Shown here: piece after piece, positions 8,254 through 15,827 of the stretch
Layout: each line of letters opens with the position of its first letter
Position numbering within the stretch: the stretch's first letter is position 1
Source of the DNA: CBDFGT01 sp965247225
GTDB taxonomy: Bacteria > Pseudomonadota > Alphaproteobacteria > Rhizobiales > Rhizobiaceae
Length of the DNA stretch: 64,000 bases
NCBI GenBank assembly: GCA_965247225.1
Contig: CBDFGT010000023.1
Coordinates: 1 to 64,000 of the forward strand
Reading direction: 5' to 3'
Translations under genes and position numbers: made by a program
The notes under the pieces: generated by a model
Told to the model about the DNA's origin: nothing
Database searches by the model: none
The model's input: the letters and a program-made list of their open reading frames with translations, nothing else

Positions 8254-9336
8254 ATGGCTTGCTGGCAAGACGCACATACGCCCAAAAATCCCCGCCTGCC
8301 CGTCGGCAGGTTTGTGTGGGTGCTCGCATCGTTTCCGATGCTGGTTGCGCTGTGCCTCCTGTTTGCCCTGATGTTTCTGCGCCCGGCAAGCGCTGCCGAA
8401 ATCCCCGCCTGCACCGGCCACAACATGTTGCCCGGCCTCCAGACAGGCAATCCTGCAGCCTATGCCGCCATGATGGCCGAAGGTGAAAAGCTGAAAAACG
8501 GTGACGCGATCTTCTGGAAGCTGGAGAAGGCAGGGCTTGCCCCCTCCTGGCTTCTCGGCACCATGCACATGTCCGATCCGCGCGTCATCAAAATGCCTGA
8601 AGGTGCAAGACATGCCTTTGAGCAGGCTTCAGCCCTGATTGTCGAATCCGACGAAATTCTCGACCAGAACAGGGCAACCGCCAGCCTGATGGCAAAGCCG
8701 GACCTGATGATGTTTACAGACGGCAAATCCATCACCGACTATCTTTCCCCGCAGGAAAAATCCGGGATGGAAACGGCGCTGAAAGCCCGCGGTATTCCGC
8801 TGTTTTCCGTTTCCAGAATGAAACCCTGGGTATTGTCGAGTTTTGTGGCATTGCCGGCCTGCGAGATTGCCCGCAAGACAATGGGTCAGCCGTTTCTCGA
8901 CCAGAAACTGGTTCAGGATGCAGCGGCGGCTGGCAAAGAGATCAAGGGACTGGAGACCCTGCAGGAGCAGATGCAGGCCATGGCCAGCCTTTCGATGGAA
9001 TTCCATGTCAAGGGCCTGCTGGCAACACTCAGGAACGCTGACCGGACCGACGACCTGATGGAAACCATGATTGAACTCTATATTGACGGTAAACCGGGCC
9101 TGATCATGCCGCTGAGCAAATATGCCTTTCCGGAAGAAGGCGATGACAGCTTCGATATGTCTGAATTTGAACAAAAACTCGTTCTCGACCGCAACGTGAT
9201 CATGGCAACCCGCGCAGCCGGTACGCTTTCAAAAGGCAATGCCTTCATGGCCGTCGGCGCTTTGCATCTGCCGGGTGACAAGGGTCTGGTCGAATTGTTG
9301 CGCGCCCGGGGCTACAAGGTCACGGCTGTCAACTGA
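8254..9336 (+). CDS. TraB/GumN family protein, membrane anchored or exported
   Basis: A 360-residue protein with one hydrophobic segment at about residues 21-47 ending in an Ala-rich PASAAE, which may be a signal peptide or anchor, so the rest probably lies in the periplasm. The TraB/GumN (Tiki-like) family signatures are present: WLLGTMHMSD (about 99-108), VESDEIL, and FMAVGALHLPGDKGLVELLRARGYKV at the end. Tiki homologues are metalloproteases that use the paired GTxH and GxxH histidines; whether this one is active is unknown. Convergent with the DUF2867 gene, three bases apart. Confidence 0.85.
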   Translation: MACWQDAHTPKNPRLPVGRFVWVLASFPMLVALCLLFALMFLRPASAAEIPACTGHNMLPGLQTGNPAAYAAMMAEGEKLKNGDAIFWKLEKAGLAPSWLLGTMHMSDPRVIKMPEGARHAFEQASALIVESDEILDQNRATASLMAKPDLMMFTDGKSITDYLSPQEKSGMETALKARGIPLFSVSRMKPWVLSSFVALPACEIARKTMGQPFLDQKLVQDAAAAGKEIKGLETLQEQMQAMASLSMEFHVKGLLATLRNADRTDDLMETMIELYIDGKPGLIMPLSKYAFPEEGDDSFDMSEFEQKLVLDRNVIMATRAAGTLSKGNAFMAVGALHLPGDKGLVELLRARGYKVTAVN

Positions 9337-9339
9337 AAA

Positions 9340-9828
9340 TCAGCCTTCGAGCGCCTGAACCAGAACAGCAGGCACAATCATCTTGTGAAAAGGTTTGACA
9401 ATCCGCAGATAGACCCGGCCAAGCCTGTTCTTGCGTTTCACCAGCGTTGTCGAGGCAACGATGGTGCCGCCCTTGAAATTGTCCCGCACATCAATGACGA
9501 TCCGGAAATCCAGATGCCGGTCATCCAGGCCGAGCACAACGCGGTTGACACTCTGGCTGATGACAGGGAAGGATCCGATCTGCCGGTCGGCAGGCAATGT
9601 TTCATCCGGCGCAGGCTTGAGGCCGAACAGGCTGGCCACACCGTTGCGCATCCGCATCAAAAGCCGGATCCAGCCCGGAATGCGTCCCAGCGTCAGACGT
9701 GCAGCATCAATGGCTGTCAGTTTGTGATCCAGGACATTGATTTCAAAACAGTCACCCCAGTCGGCACCGGGCAATTCCAGATGCGGCAAGGGACACTTCA
9801 CACAGCGCGCTGCAGAACACAGGGGCAT
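9340..9828 (-). CDS. DUF2867 family protein
   Basis: A 162-residue protein matching DUF2867 as I remember it: WGDCFEINV, GRIPGWIRLLMRMRN, LGLDDRHLDFRIVIDV, TTLVKRKNRLGRVYL and a C-terminal VKPFHKMIVPAVL. The family resembles START/SRPBCC-like small proteins but has no established function. No signal peptide. It lies downstream of the cytochrome b561 gene in the same direction, with a 138-bp gap that contains an inverted repeat. Confidence 0.8.
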   Translation of the reverse strand: MPLCSAARCVKCPLPHLELPGADWGDCFEINVLDHKLTAIDAARLTLGRIPGWIRLLMRMRNGVASLFGLKPAPDETLPADRQIGSFPVISQSVNRVVLGLDDRHLDFRIVIDVRDNFKGGTIVASTTLVKRKNRLGRVYLRIVKPFHKMIVPAVLVQALEG

Positions 9829-9911
9829 ATATAACTCCGGCCAAGAATGGGGCTGTTTTACGCCTGTACGGATTACGGCACATCAGGCGAAATGTCACAC
9901 CTGCATATGAA

Positions 9912-9947
9912 AAAATGCACACCTCCATTGCAGGAAATGTGCATTTT
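9912..9947. repeat. Inverted repeat between cytochrome b561 and DUF2867 genes
   Basis: Perfect 10-base arms AAAATGCACA (9912-9921) and TGTGCATTTT (9938-9947) around a 16-base loop. It lies 20 bp past the cytochrome gene stop and about 85 bp before the DUF2867 start. It could be a terminator for the first or an operator for the second; the sequence does not decide. Confidence 0.6.
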
Positions 9948-9966
9948 CCTGATATTTCATAAGATA

Positions 9967-10467
9967 TCAGCCGCGTGTCATACGCGCCAGAACATTGGTT
10001 TTCCAATAGAACTGGTGCACAAGCGCCGCCGCGACATGAACCACGATCAACAGCCAGAGCAAAATCTTGACCGGACCTTCATGCAGGAAACCGGCCGTGC
10101 CATTACCAAAGTAGTAGGCTCCGATACCCAAAAACGGCATGAGGAACAACAAAATGTAAAAACCGGCATGGCCGACCTTGGACAGGAGCTGGAAAATTCC
10201 GGGCTCTTCGGCAGGAGCGGCAGGGACACCCTGCACAAAGCGCACCCAAAGCCGGATCAATGTCAGCGCGATGACGGCTATGCCGACATAGGCATGCAGA
10301 TTGGCACCGGACACAAGGCTGGCATCAGGCACAGCGCCTTTCCTGGTCGCCCTGTACCATTCCGACATGGAATCCGCAAACAGAAGATTGAAGAAGACAA
10401 GCAGCACGGTGACCCAGTGCAGCCCGCGTTGCAGAAGAGAATAGGACACTGGAACAGCTTTCGGCAT
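9967..10467 (-). CDS. Cytochrome b561
   Basis: Di-haem membrane electron carrier of the bacterial CybB type, 166 residues with four predicted transmembrane helices. Candidate haem-ligand histidines are His17 (RGLHWV), His58 (NLHAYVG), His100 (GHAGFY), and His144/His151 (VVHVAAALVHQFYWK); the terminal HQFYWK is characteristic. In related bacteria CybB-like proteins move electrons from quinol to periplasmic or superoxide-linked acceptors. Single gene, leftward, with a palindromic repeat immediately upstream of its start. Confidence 0.92.
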   Translation of the reverse strand: MPKAVPVSYSLLQRGLHWVTVLLVFFNLLFADSMSEWYRATRKGAVPDASLVSGANLHAYVGIAVIALTLIRLWVRFVQGVPAAPAEEPGIFQLLSKVGHAGFYILLFLMPFLGIGAYYFGNGTAGFLHEGPVKILLWLLIVVHVAAALVHQFYWKTNVLARMTRG

Positions 10468-10483
10468 GTATGCCTCCTGTTAA

Positions 10484-10585
10484 TGCGTGTCGCGCAAAAG
10501 TGTAAGCGGTTTTGCGAAAACGACACGGATCAAAACAAAGACTTGAAGCGTGGCAAGCGAATCTGAAAGATCGCAACGCGCTTTA
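10484..10585 (+). repeat. RIME-like dispersed palindromic element (copy 1)
   Basis: Begins TGCGTGTCGCGCAAAA, continues with AGCGGTTTTGCGAAAACGACACG and AAACAAAGACTT, and ends in an AACGCGCTTTAA-type tail. This pattern is a well-known dispersed intergenic repeat of rhizobia and Brucella relatives (from memory). A second copy in the opposite direction lies at about 14431-14512. It fills most of the space between the cytochrome gene start and the lpdA stop. Confidence 0.75.
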
Positions 10586-10652
10586 AGTGAAAAATTGATG
10601 TCCGGCGTACCTGATCCACGAAAGGAACGGAGACGCCGGATTGCATTCTGTC

Positions 10653-12059
10653 CTACATATGAATCGGTTTGAAGAATGTGGCAAGGGCGGCTTCCTTGAC
10701 CGCCTCTGACATGGTCGGGTGTGCGTGGCAGGTGCGGCCCAGATCTTCCGAACTGCCGCCAAACTCCATCAATACTGCCGCTTCATGGATCAGTTCACCG
10801 GCACCAAAGCCGATGATATGCACGCCAAGCACCCGGTCCGTGTCCTTGTCGGCCAGAACCTTGACAAAGCCTTCTGTGGCCAGCATGGCGCGTGCACGGC
10901 CATTGGCGGTGAACGGGAACTTGCCAGCCTTGTAGGCAATGCCTGCCGCTTTCAGCTCTTCTTCCGTCTTGCCGACGGAGGCCACTTCCGGCTGGGTATA
11001 GACGACGCCCGGAATGACACCATAATTGACATGCCCGGCCTGACCGGCCAGAATTTCGGCGAGCGCCACGCCCTCGTCCTCGGCCTTGTGCGCCAGCATC
11101 GGCCCTTTCACAACATCCCCGATGGCATAGATGCCCGGAACCGATGTCTGGTAATGCGGATCGATCTCCACCCTTCCGCGCGGATCAAGCACCACACCGG
11201 CTTCGGCCAGTCCCAACCCTTCCGTATAGGGTTTGCGGCCTGTTGCCACCAGAACAACATCGGCATGAAGCGTTACGGATTCACCGCCCTTGACCGGCTC
11301 ATAGGTCACCCTTGCGCCCGTGCCGGATTTCTCAACACCGGTGACTTTGGCACCCAGCTTGAAATCCATGCCCTGTTTGGCCAGGATGCGCTGGAACTGT
11401 TTGGACACATCGCCATCCATGCCGCCCAGAATTGTGTCGAGATATTCGACAACGGTCACTTTTGCGCCCAGCCGCGCCCAGACAGACCCCAGTTCCAGAC
11501 CGATCACACCGCCGCCGACAACGACCATGTTGGCCGGAACTTTTGACAGGGCAATACCGCCGGTTGAAGATACGATGACCGTTTCGTCAATATCAACGGC
11601 AACGCCCGGAATGCCCGCAACATCCGAACCCGTGGCAATCACGATACTCTTCGCTTCAATCTCCTGAACCGCACCGGCATCATTGGTGACAGAAACCTTG
11701 CCCTGCCCCAGAACCTTGCCCCGGCCCTGGAATGTATCGATCCTGTTTTTCTTGAACAGGAAGGCCACACCGTCGACATTGGCTTTCACCACATTGTCCT
11801 TGTGGGCCATCATCTTTTCCAGATCGAGAACCGGCGCGGAAACGCCAACGCCCAGTTCGTCCATGCCATGACCGGCCTGATGAAACATTTCGGAGGCGTG
11901 CAAAAGCGCCTTGGACGGAATGCAGCCAATGTTCAGGCATGTGCCGCCATAGGTCGCACGCTTTTCGATGACGCCCACTTTCAGGCCAAGCTGCGCGGCC
12001 TTGATGGCGCAGACATAGCCGCCCGGTCCCGTTCCAATTACGATTACATCATAAGCCAT
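10653..12059 (-). CDS. lpdA: Dihydrolipoyl dehydrogenase (E3)
   Basis: FAD-dependent disulfide oxidoreductase that reoxidises lipoyl groups with NAD+, here most likely the E3 component for the 2-oxoglutarate dehydrogenase complex. At 468 residues it has family length. Motifs: FAD-binding GTGPGG (9-14), the redox disulfide GGTCLNIGCIP (Cys41, Cys46), the NAD-binding GGGVIGLELG, the second FAD motif IYAIGDVV, and the C-terminal HAHPTMSE with the active-site His-Glu pair. Last gene of the leftward cluster that begins with mdh and the suc genes, although a terminator after sucB and the intervening small genes suggest its own promoter. Confidence 0.97.
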   Translation of the reverse strand: MAYDVIVIGTGPGGYVCAIKAAQLGLKVGVIEKRATYGGTCLNIGCIPSKALLHASEMFHQAGHGMDELGVGVSAPVLDLEKMMAHKDNVVKANVDGVAFLFKKNRIDTFQGRGKVLGQGKVSVTNDAGAVQEIEAKSIVIATGSDVAGIPGVAVDIDETVIVSSTGGIALSKVPANMVVVGGGVIGLELGSVWARLGAKVTVVEYLDTILGGMDGDVSKQFQRILAKQGMDFKLGAKVTGVEKSGTGARVTYEPVKGGESVTLHADVVLVATGRKPYTEGLGLAEAGVVLDPRGRVEIDPHYQTSVPGIYAIGDVVKGPMLAHKAEDEGVALAEILAGQAGHVNYGVIPGVVYTQPEVASVGKTEEELKAAGIAYKAGKFPFTANGRARAMLATEGFVKVLADKDTDRVLGVHIIGFGAGELIHEAAVLMEFGGSSEDLGRTCHAHPTMSEAVKEAALATFFKPIHM

Positions 12060-12089
12060 GGTCTTGTCCTTTTCGCTCGTGTCTGCGGG

Positions 12090-12839
12090 CTACCGCCCGC
12101 CGCTGACATTCAGAATACTGCCGGTCACATAGGATGACTGCGGAGATAGAAAATACAGGATAGCATCGGCAATTTCGTCTGCCGTACCGGATCGTTTCAT
12201 CGGAATGCTCCCGGCAAGATCTTTCGCCCTGTCTGGCAGCCCTCCGGAAGCATGGATCTCTGTATCAATAATCCCCGGACGCACCGCATTGACCCGGATG
12301 CCTTCCTCGGCCACTTCGCGGGCAAGCCCGATGGTGAATGTATCGATGGCACCTTTGGAGGCGGCATAGTCAACATATTGACCGGCCGAACCCAGAACGG
12401 CAGCCATGGACGAGAGATTGACAATGGAGCCGCCATTGCCGCCCGCCTTTGTCGACATGCGCCGCACAGCCTCTCGTGCGCAATAGAGTGATCCAAGTGT
12501 GTTGATGCGGAACATCCGCTCCAGCCGTTCGTCAGACATGTCGGCCACCCGTGCGGTCACATCCACGATACCGGCATTGTTGACCAGCCCGTCCAGCCGC
12601 CCGAAATCTGCATCTATCGCTGCAAACATCGCCCTGATATCCTCGATCGAGCCGACATCGGCCTTGATGCTGCTGGCCGAGCCGCCATGCGCCTGAATGG
12701 CGGCAACCGTTGCCAGCGCAGAAGCCTCGTTCGAGGCAAAGTTGACAACGACATGCCATCCGGCTTCGCCCGCCTTGCGGGCAATGGCCGCACCAATGCC
12801 GCGACTTGCACCCGTTACCAGAAGAACCGGCCTGTTCAT
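12090..12839 (-). CDS. SDR family NAD(P)-dependent oxidoreductase
   Basis: Classical short-chain dehydrogenase/reductase, 249 residues. It shows the Rossmann motif TGASRGIG (9-16), NNAG (within GLVNNAGIVD), the catalytic Ser in IVNLSS and the YxxxK pair in YAASKGA, and ends with the usual SSYVTGSILNVSGG. ATG 12839 overlaps the previous stop by ATGA, so it is translationally coupled; a start nine bases further upstream is less likely. Substrate unknown. Part of the MAPEG-LysE-periplasmic protein-SDR-lpdA run. Confidence 0.9.
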   Translation of the reverse strand: MNRPVLLVTGASRGIGAAIARKAGEAGWHVVVNFASNEASALATVAAIQAHGGSASSIKADVGSIEDIRAMFAAIDADFGRLDGLVNNAGIVDVTARVADMSDERLERMFRINTLGSLYCAREAVRRMSTKAGGNGGSIVNLSSMAAVLGSAGQYVDYAASKGAIDTFTIGLAREVAEEGIRVNAVRPGIIDTEIHASGGLPDRAKDLAGSIPMKRSGTADEIADAILYFLSPQSSYVTGSILNVSGGR

Positions 12840-13330
12840 GATGCGCACCCCGCAAAGGTCAAGACATCAAATGGCGCGACACTGGCCATGTTCGGACCCC
12901 AGACTTTCGATACGCGCAACGAAGGGCCAAAATCCGGCAGCAGAATTTTGTCAGCAGCCTTCTGGCTCCCGGCAGGCAAAAGCCCGATGTCGCCCGTGTT
13001 GCTGACCGCAAAGATCAAACCTTCCCAGATCGTGCAGGCGGCAATATCCTCGCCCGTCACATCGCCGTCCGGACATTGATATTGCAGGGTTCCAATCGTA
13101 CGCGACACCTCATCCGTGGTGATGACATGGCCCTGCAGGATGATGGCCGTCTTTCCGACAGTCACATCAAAGAGATGGCTGAGCGGTGACGCCTGTGAAT
13201 CGACCGGCTTGAACTGCAGCCCATAGGCATGGTCCGCATCCTGATACAGCGCCCTTGCCTGCGGACATTCGGCAGCCATGGCTGCAAAAGGCAGAAGCAT
13301 GATCAGGGCAATGACACAAACCTGTTTCAT
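12836..13330 (-). CDS. Exported protein of unknown function
   Basis: A 164-residue protein with a clear Sec signal peptide (MKQVCVIALIMLLPFAAMAA, cleavage after AMA-A) and a mature part of about 145 residues. Four cysteines remain after cleavage (in AECPQ, YQCPD, AACTI and the C-terminal FAGCAS), which would allow two disulfides in the periplasm. No family recognised. It overlaps the LysE gene upstream by one base and the SDR gene downstream by four, so the three are co-translated. Confidence 0.75.
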   Translation of the reverse strand: MKQVCVIALIMLLPFAAMAAECPQARALYQDADHAYGLQFKPVDSQASPLSHLFDVTVGKTAIILQGHVITTDEVSRTIGTLQYQCPDGDVTGEDIAACTIWEGLIFAVSNTGDIGLLPAGSQKAADKILLPDFGPSLRVSKVWGPNMASVAPFDVLTFAGCAS

Positions 13331-13971
13331 CAGCCTGCCTTTTCCGTGGCAAGCCTGATCCCGAGCGCGATGAAAACTGCGCCGCTGACCCGGTCAATCC
13401 ACTGGCTGGCCCGTGAAAAGGCAGCCCGCATCTTGGGCGTCGTCAGGAAGAAGCTGACCCCGACGAACCAGGCAATCAGGCAGGATGCCATCACCAGACC
13501 ATAGGAGAATTTCATCATGGCCGGTGTGTGTGCACTGACAACGGTCGAAAAGATCGACAGGAAGAAGAACACCGGCTTCGGGTTCAGCGCATTGGCCGCA
13601 AACCCCAGAAGAAAGGCTTTTGCCGCAGACTGTTGCCTGCCGTCTTCCTCCGTAACGGCTTCCTGTGCAGAAACATCTGTCCTGCCCGCCCGCAGCGATT
13701 TCACGCCAATGTAAAGAAGATAGGCAACACCGCACCATTTGACGATGTTGAACAGCACAATCGACTGCGAAATGATCAGTCCAAGACCAAGGATCGTATA
13801 GGTGACATGCAGCATCAGTGCTGTGCCGATGCCGAAACTGGAGATGATCGCATTGCGGCGGCCATGCACCATGGATTGCCGCAGGACCATGGCAAGGTCA
13901 GCGCCCGGTGAAACGATGGCAAAGGAAAAAATCGCCATCAGGGATGCAAGTTCAATCCAGTATGGGTGCAT
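13330..13971 (-). CDS. LysE/RhtB family amino-acid exporter
   Basis: A 213-residue inner-membrane protein with about six hydrophobic segments. It carries the family's first-helix signature FAIVSPGADLAMVLRQS (PGP-like motif here SPGAD) and the second conserved patch AFLLGFAANALNPKPVFFF. Homologues export amino acids such as threonine, homoserine lactone or lysine; the substrate cannot be called. Start two bases before the MAPEG stop region, and its own stop shares a base with the next start codon, so it belongs to the MAPEG-to-SDR unit. Confidence 0.9.
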   Translation of the reverse strand: MHPYWIELASLMAIFSFAIVSPGADLAMVLRQSMVHGRRNAIISSFGIGTALMLHVTYTILGLGLIISQSIVLFNIVKWCGVAYLLYIGVKSLRAGRTDVSAQEAVTEEDGRQQSAAKAFLLGFAANALNPKPVFFFLSIFSTVVSAHTPAMMKFSYGLVMASCLIAWFVGVSFFLTTPKMRAAFSRASQWIDRVSGAVFIALGIRLATEKAG

Positions 13972-13972
13972 T

Positions 13973-14371
13973 TCAAAATCCTTGCATCACGAGCCCGGCA
14001 AACATCAGCACAAGTCCGGCCAAAGCACCAGTCCAGATGGCTGAGCGGAGCATGCCCAATCCGAAAATATAGGCCGGCAAATAGGCAACCCGCGCCCAGA
14101 ACCACACGGCAGCGCCCCATTCCGTCAAACCGTTGTGACGCCCGGAAAGCTCTGCCACGAGAACCAGAACGATAAACATCGGCCATGTTTCCAGCAGGTT
14201 GCGAAAGGCCCGTGTGGCCCGCGCCGCCGCAACGTTCAGCTCCGGATCATGATCGCGGTTTTCATTGCCTGCCGGAAAGCCGATCTGCCTGCGCACCAGC
14301 GCCGCATGGGCATTCAGATACAGGAAGGCCAGGACGGCGCTCCACAAAAGATAGGTCAGTTCCAGCGACAT
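13973..14371 (-). CDS. MAPEG family membrane protein
   Basis: A 132-residue protein with four hydrophobic segments. The conserved cytoplasmic loop RATRAFRNLLETWPMFIVLVL is the MAPEG signature (ARxxRAxxNxxE), and ARVAYLPAYIFG precedes the last helices, as in rhizobial homologues. MAPEG proteins include glutathione-dependent enzymes of eicosanoid and detoxification pathways; the bacterial role is uncertain. It follows the sucB terminator and probably begins a separate leftward unit. Confidence 0.88.
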   Translation of the reverse strand: MSLELTYLLWSAVLAFLYLNAHAALVRRQIGFPAGNENRDHDPELNVAAARATRAFRNLLETWPMFIVLVLVAELSGRHNGLTEWGAAVWFWARVAYLPAYIFGLGMLRSAIWTGALAGLVLMFAGLVMQGF

Positions 14372-14385
14372 GGCTTTCTCCGGGC

Positions 14386-14409
14386 AAGAAAAGGCCGCAA
14401 AATGCGGCC
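14386..14409 (-). terminator. Intrinsic terminator after sucB
   Basis: On the minus strand, stem GGCCGCA (14409-14403) pairs with TGCGGCC (14399-14393) and is followed by TTTTCTT. It lies about 130 bp past sucB, beyond a palindromic repeat, and just before the MAPEG gene. Confidence 0.8.
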
Positions 14410-14430
14410 CTTAAAGTCCATCGCGGCGAA

Positions 14431-14512
14431 TCGGATTCATGCGACAGGCTTTATCTTTTTGTTTATGCGTGTCTTTTTCGCAAAACCGCTGCACATTTTT
14501 GCGCGACACGCA
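14431..14512 (-). repeat. RIME-like dispersed palindromic element (copy 2)
   Basis: Read on the minus strand it begins TGCGTGTCGCGCAAAA, continues GTGCAGCGGTTTTGCGAAAA and GACACGCAT, matching the element at 10484-10585 in order over most of its length but in opposite orientation. It sits between the sucB stop and the terminator at 14386-14409. Confidence 0.75.
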
Positions 14513-14538
14513 ACAGGATGATCAGAAGCGGTATGCCA

Positions 14539-15768
14539 TCAAAGATCCAGAACCAGACGTTCAGGATCCTCAAGGCTTTCCTTGACCCGCACGAGGAAGG
14601 TCACGGCTTCCTTGCCGTCAACCACACGGTGGTCATAGGACAGTGCCAGATACATCATCGGACGGATCACAACCTGGCCGCCAATGGCCACAGGCCGTTC
14701 CTGGATTTTGTGCATGCCCAGAATACCCGATTGCGGGGCATTGAGGATCGGCGAGGACATCAGCGAGCCATAAACACCACCATTGGAAATGGTGAATGTA
14801 CCACCCTGCATATCCGCCATGGACAGCGTACCATCCCGCGCGGCCTTGCCCAGACGGCCGATTTCCTTCTCGATACCGGAAATCGACAACTGGTCGGCAT
14901 CGCGCACAATCGGAACCACCAGACCCTTGTCCGTGCCGACAGCCACACCGATATGGCAATAGTTCTTGTAGATCAGGTCGGTACCGTCAATTTCAGAATT
15001 CACCGCCGGAATTTCTTTCAGCGCATGGGTTACAGCCTTGGTGAAGAAACCCATGAAGCCGAGCTTGACGCCATGCTTCTTTTCAAACAGATCCTTGTAG
15101 CGGTTGCGCAGGTCCATGACGGCGCTCATGTCGACTTCATTGTAGGTCGTCAGCATGGCAGCCGTGTTCTGGGCATCCTTCAGACGCCTGGCAATGGTCT
15201 GGCGCAGACGGGTCATCTTGACCCGCTCTTCACGGGCCTCATCACCGGTGGAGGATGTTGCCCGTACGGTAACCGGTACGGCAGGAACCGGGGCCGCAAC
15301 CGGACCCCTGGCGATGGCGGCCATCACATCGCCCTTCAAAACCTGTCCACGCTTGCCGGAGCCGTCAACATCTCCGGAAGCCATGTTGTTTTCCGCCATC
15401 AGCTTGGCAGCAGCCGGTGCCGCTGGCATGGCAGAAGCAACCGGGGCTGCAACCGGGGCGACCGCGACAGGTGCCGCTGGAACAGGCGAGGCTGCGGGAG
15501 CCGGTGTCCCTGGCGCTTTGGTGCCGGCAGCACCTTCGCCGATCTGGCCCAGAAGGCCACCCGGACCAACCGTTTCACCGGCGTCAGCAACGATTTCAGT
15601 CAGGATACCGGCAGCCGGTGCAGGCACTTCAACCGTCACCTTGTCAGTTTCCAGCTCGCACAAAGGCTCATCAGCCTTGATGACATCACCAACCTTTTTA
15701 AACCAGGTGCCGACAGTGGCTTCGCTGACGGATTCACCCAGGGTGGGAACGCGGATTTCAGTGGCCAT
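14539..15768 (-). CDS. sucB: 2-oxoglutarate dehydrogenase E2 (dihydrolipoyl succinyltransferase)
   Basis: Core of the 2-oxoglutarate dehydrogenase complex; transfers succinyl from lipoamide to CoA. The 409-residue protein has one N-terminal lipoyl domain with the modified Lys43 in ELETDKVTVEVPA, an Ala/Pro-rich linker (about 80-125), the E3/E1-binding segment AAKLMAENNMASGDVDGSGKRGQ, and a C-terminal catalytic domain ending with the active-site LSYDHRVVDGKEAV. ATG 15768 (MATEIRVPTLGES) fits the family; an upstream TTG is disregarded. Sixty bases downstream of sucA. Confidence 0.97.
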   Translation of the reverse strand: MATEIRVPTLGESVSEATVGTWFKKVGDVIKADEPLCELETDKVTVEVPAPAAGILTEIVADAGETVGPGGLLGQIGEGAAGTKAPGTPAPAASPVPAAPVAVAPVAAPVASAMPAAPAAAKLMAENNMASGDVDGSGKRGQVLKGDVMAAIARGPVAAPVPAVPVTVRATSSTGDEAREERVKMTRLRQTIARRLKDAQNTAAMLTTYNEVDMSAVMDLRNRYKDLFEKKHGVKLGFMGFFTKAVTHALKEIPAVNSEIDGTDLIYKNYCHIGVAVGTDKGLVVPIVRDADQLSISGIEKEIGRLGKAARDGTLSMADMQGGTFTISNGGVYGSLMSSPILNAPQSGILGMHKIQERPVAIGGQVVIRPMMYLALSYDHRVVDGKEAVTFLVRVKESLEDPERLVLDL

Positions 15769-15827
15769 TTTCTTCAACTTTCGTTCTGAACACGAATTTA
15801 CGATGGACTTTCAGGCACCGGGCGCAA

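Noticed and set aside
14185..15789. A 534-codon plus-strand open frame over MAPEG and sucB
   Set aside because: It is antisense to sucB and the MAPEG gene, His/Arg-rich and without any family pattern.
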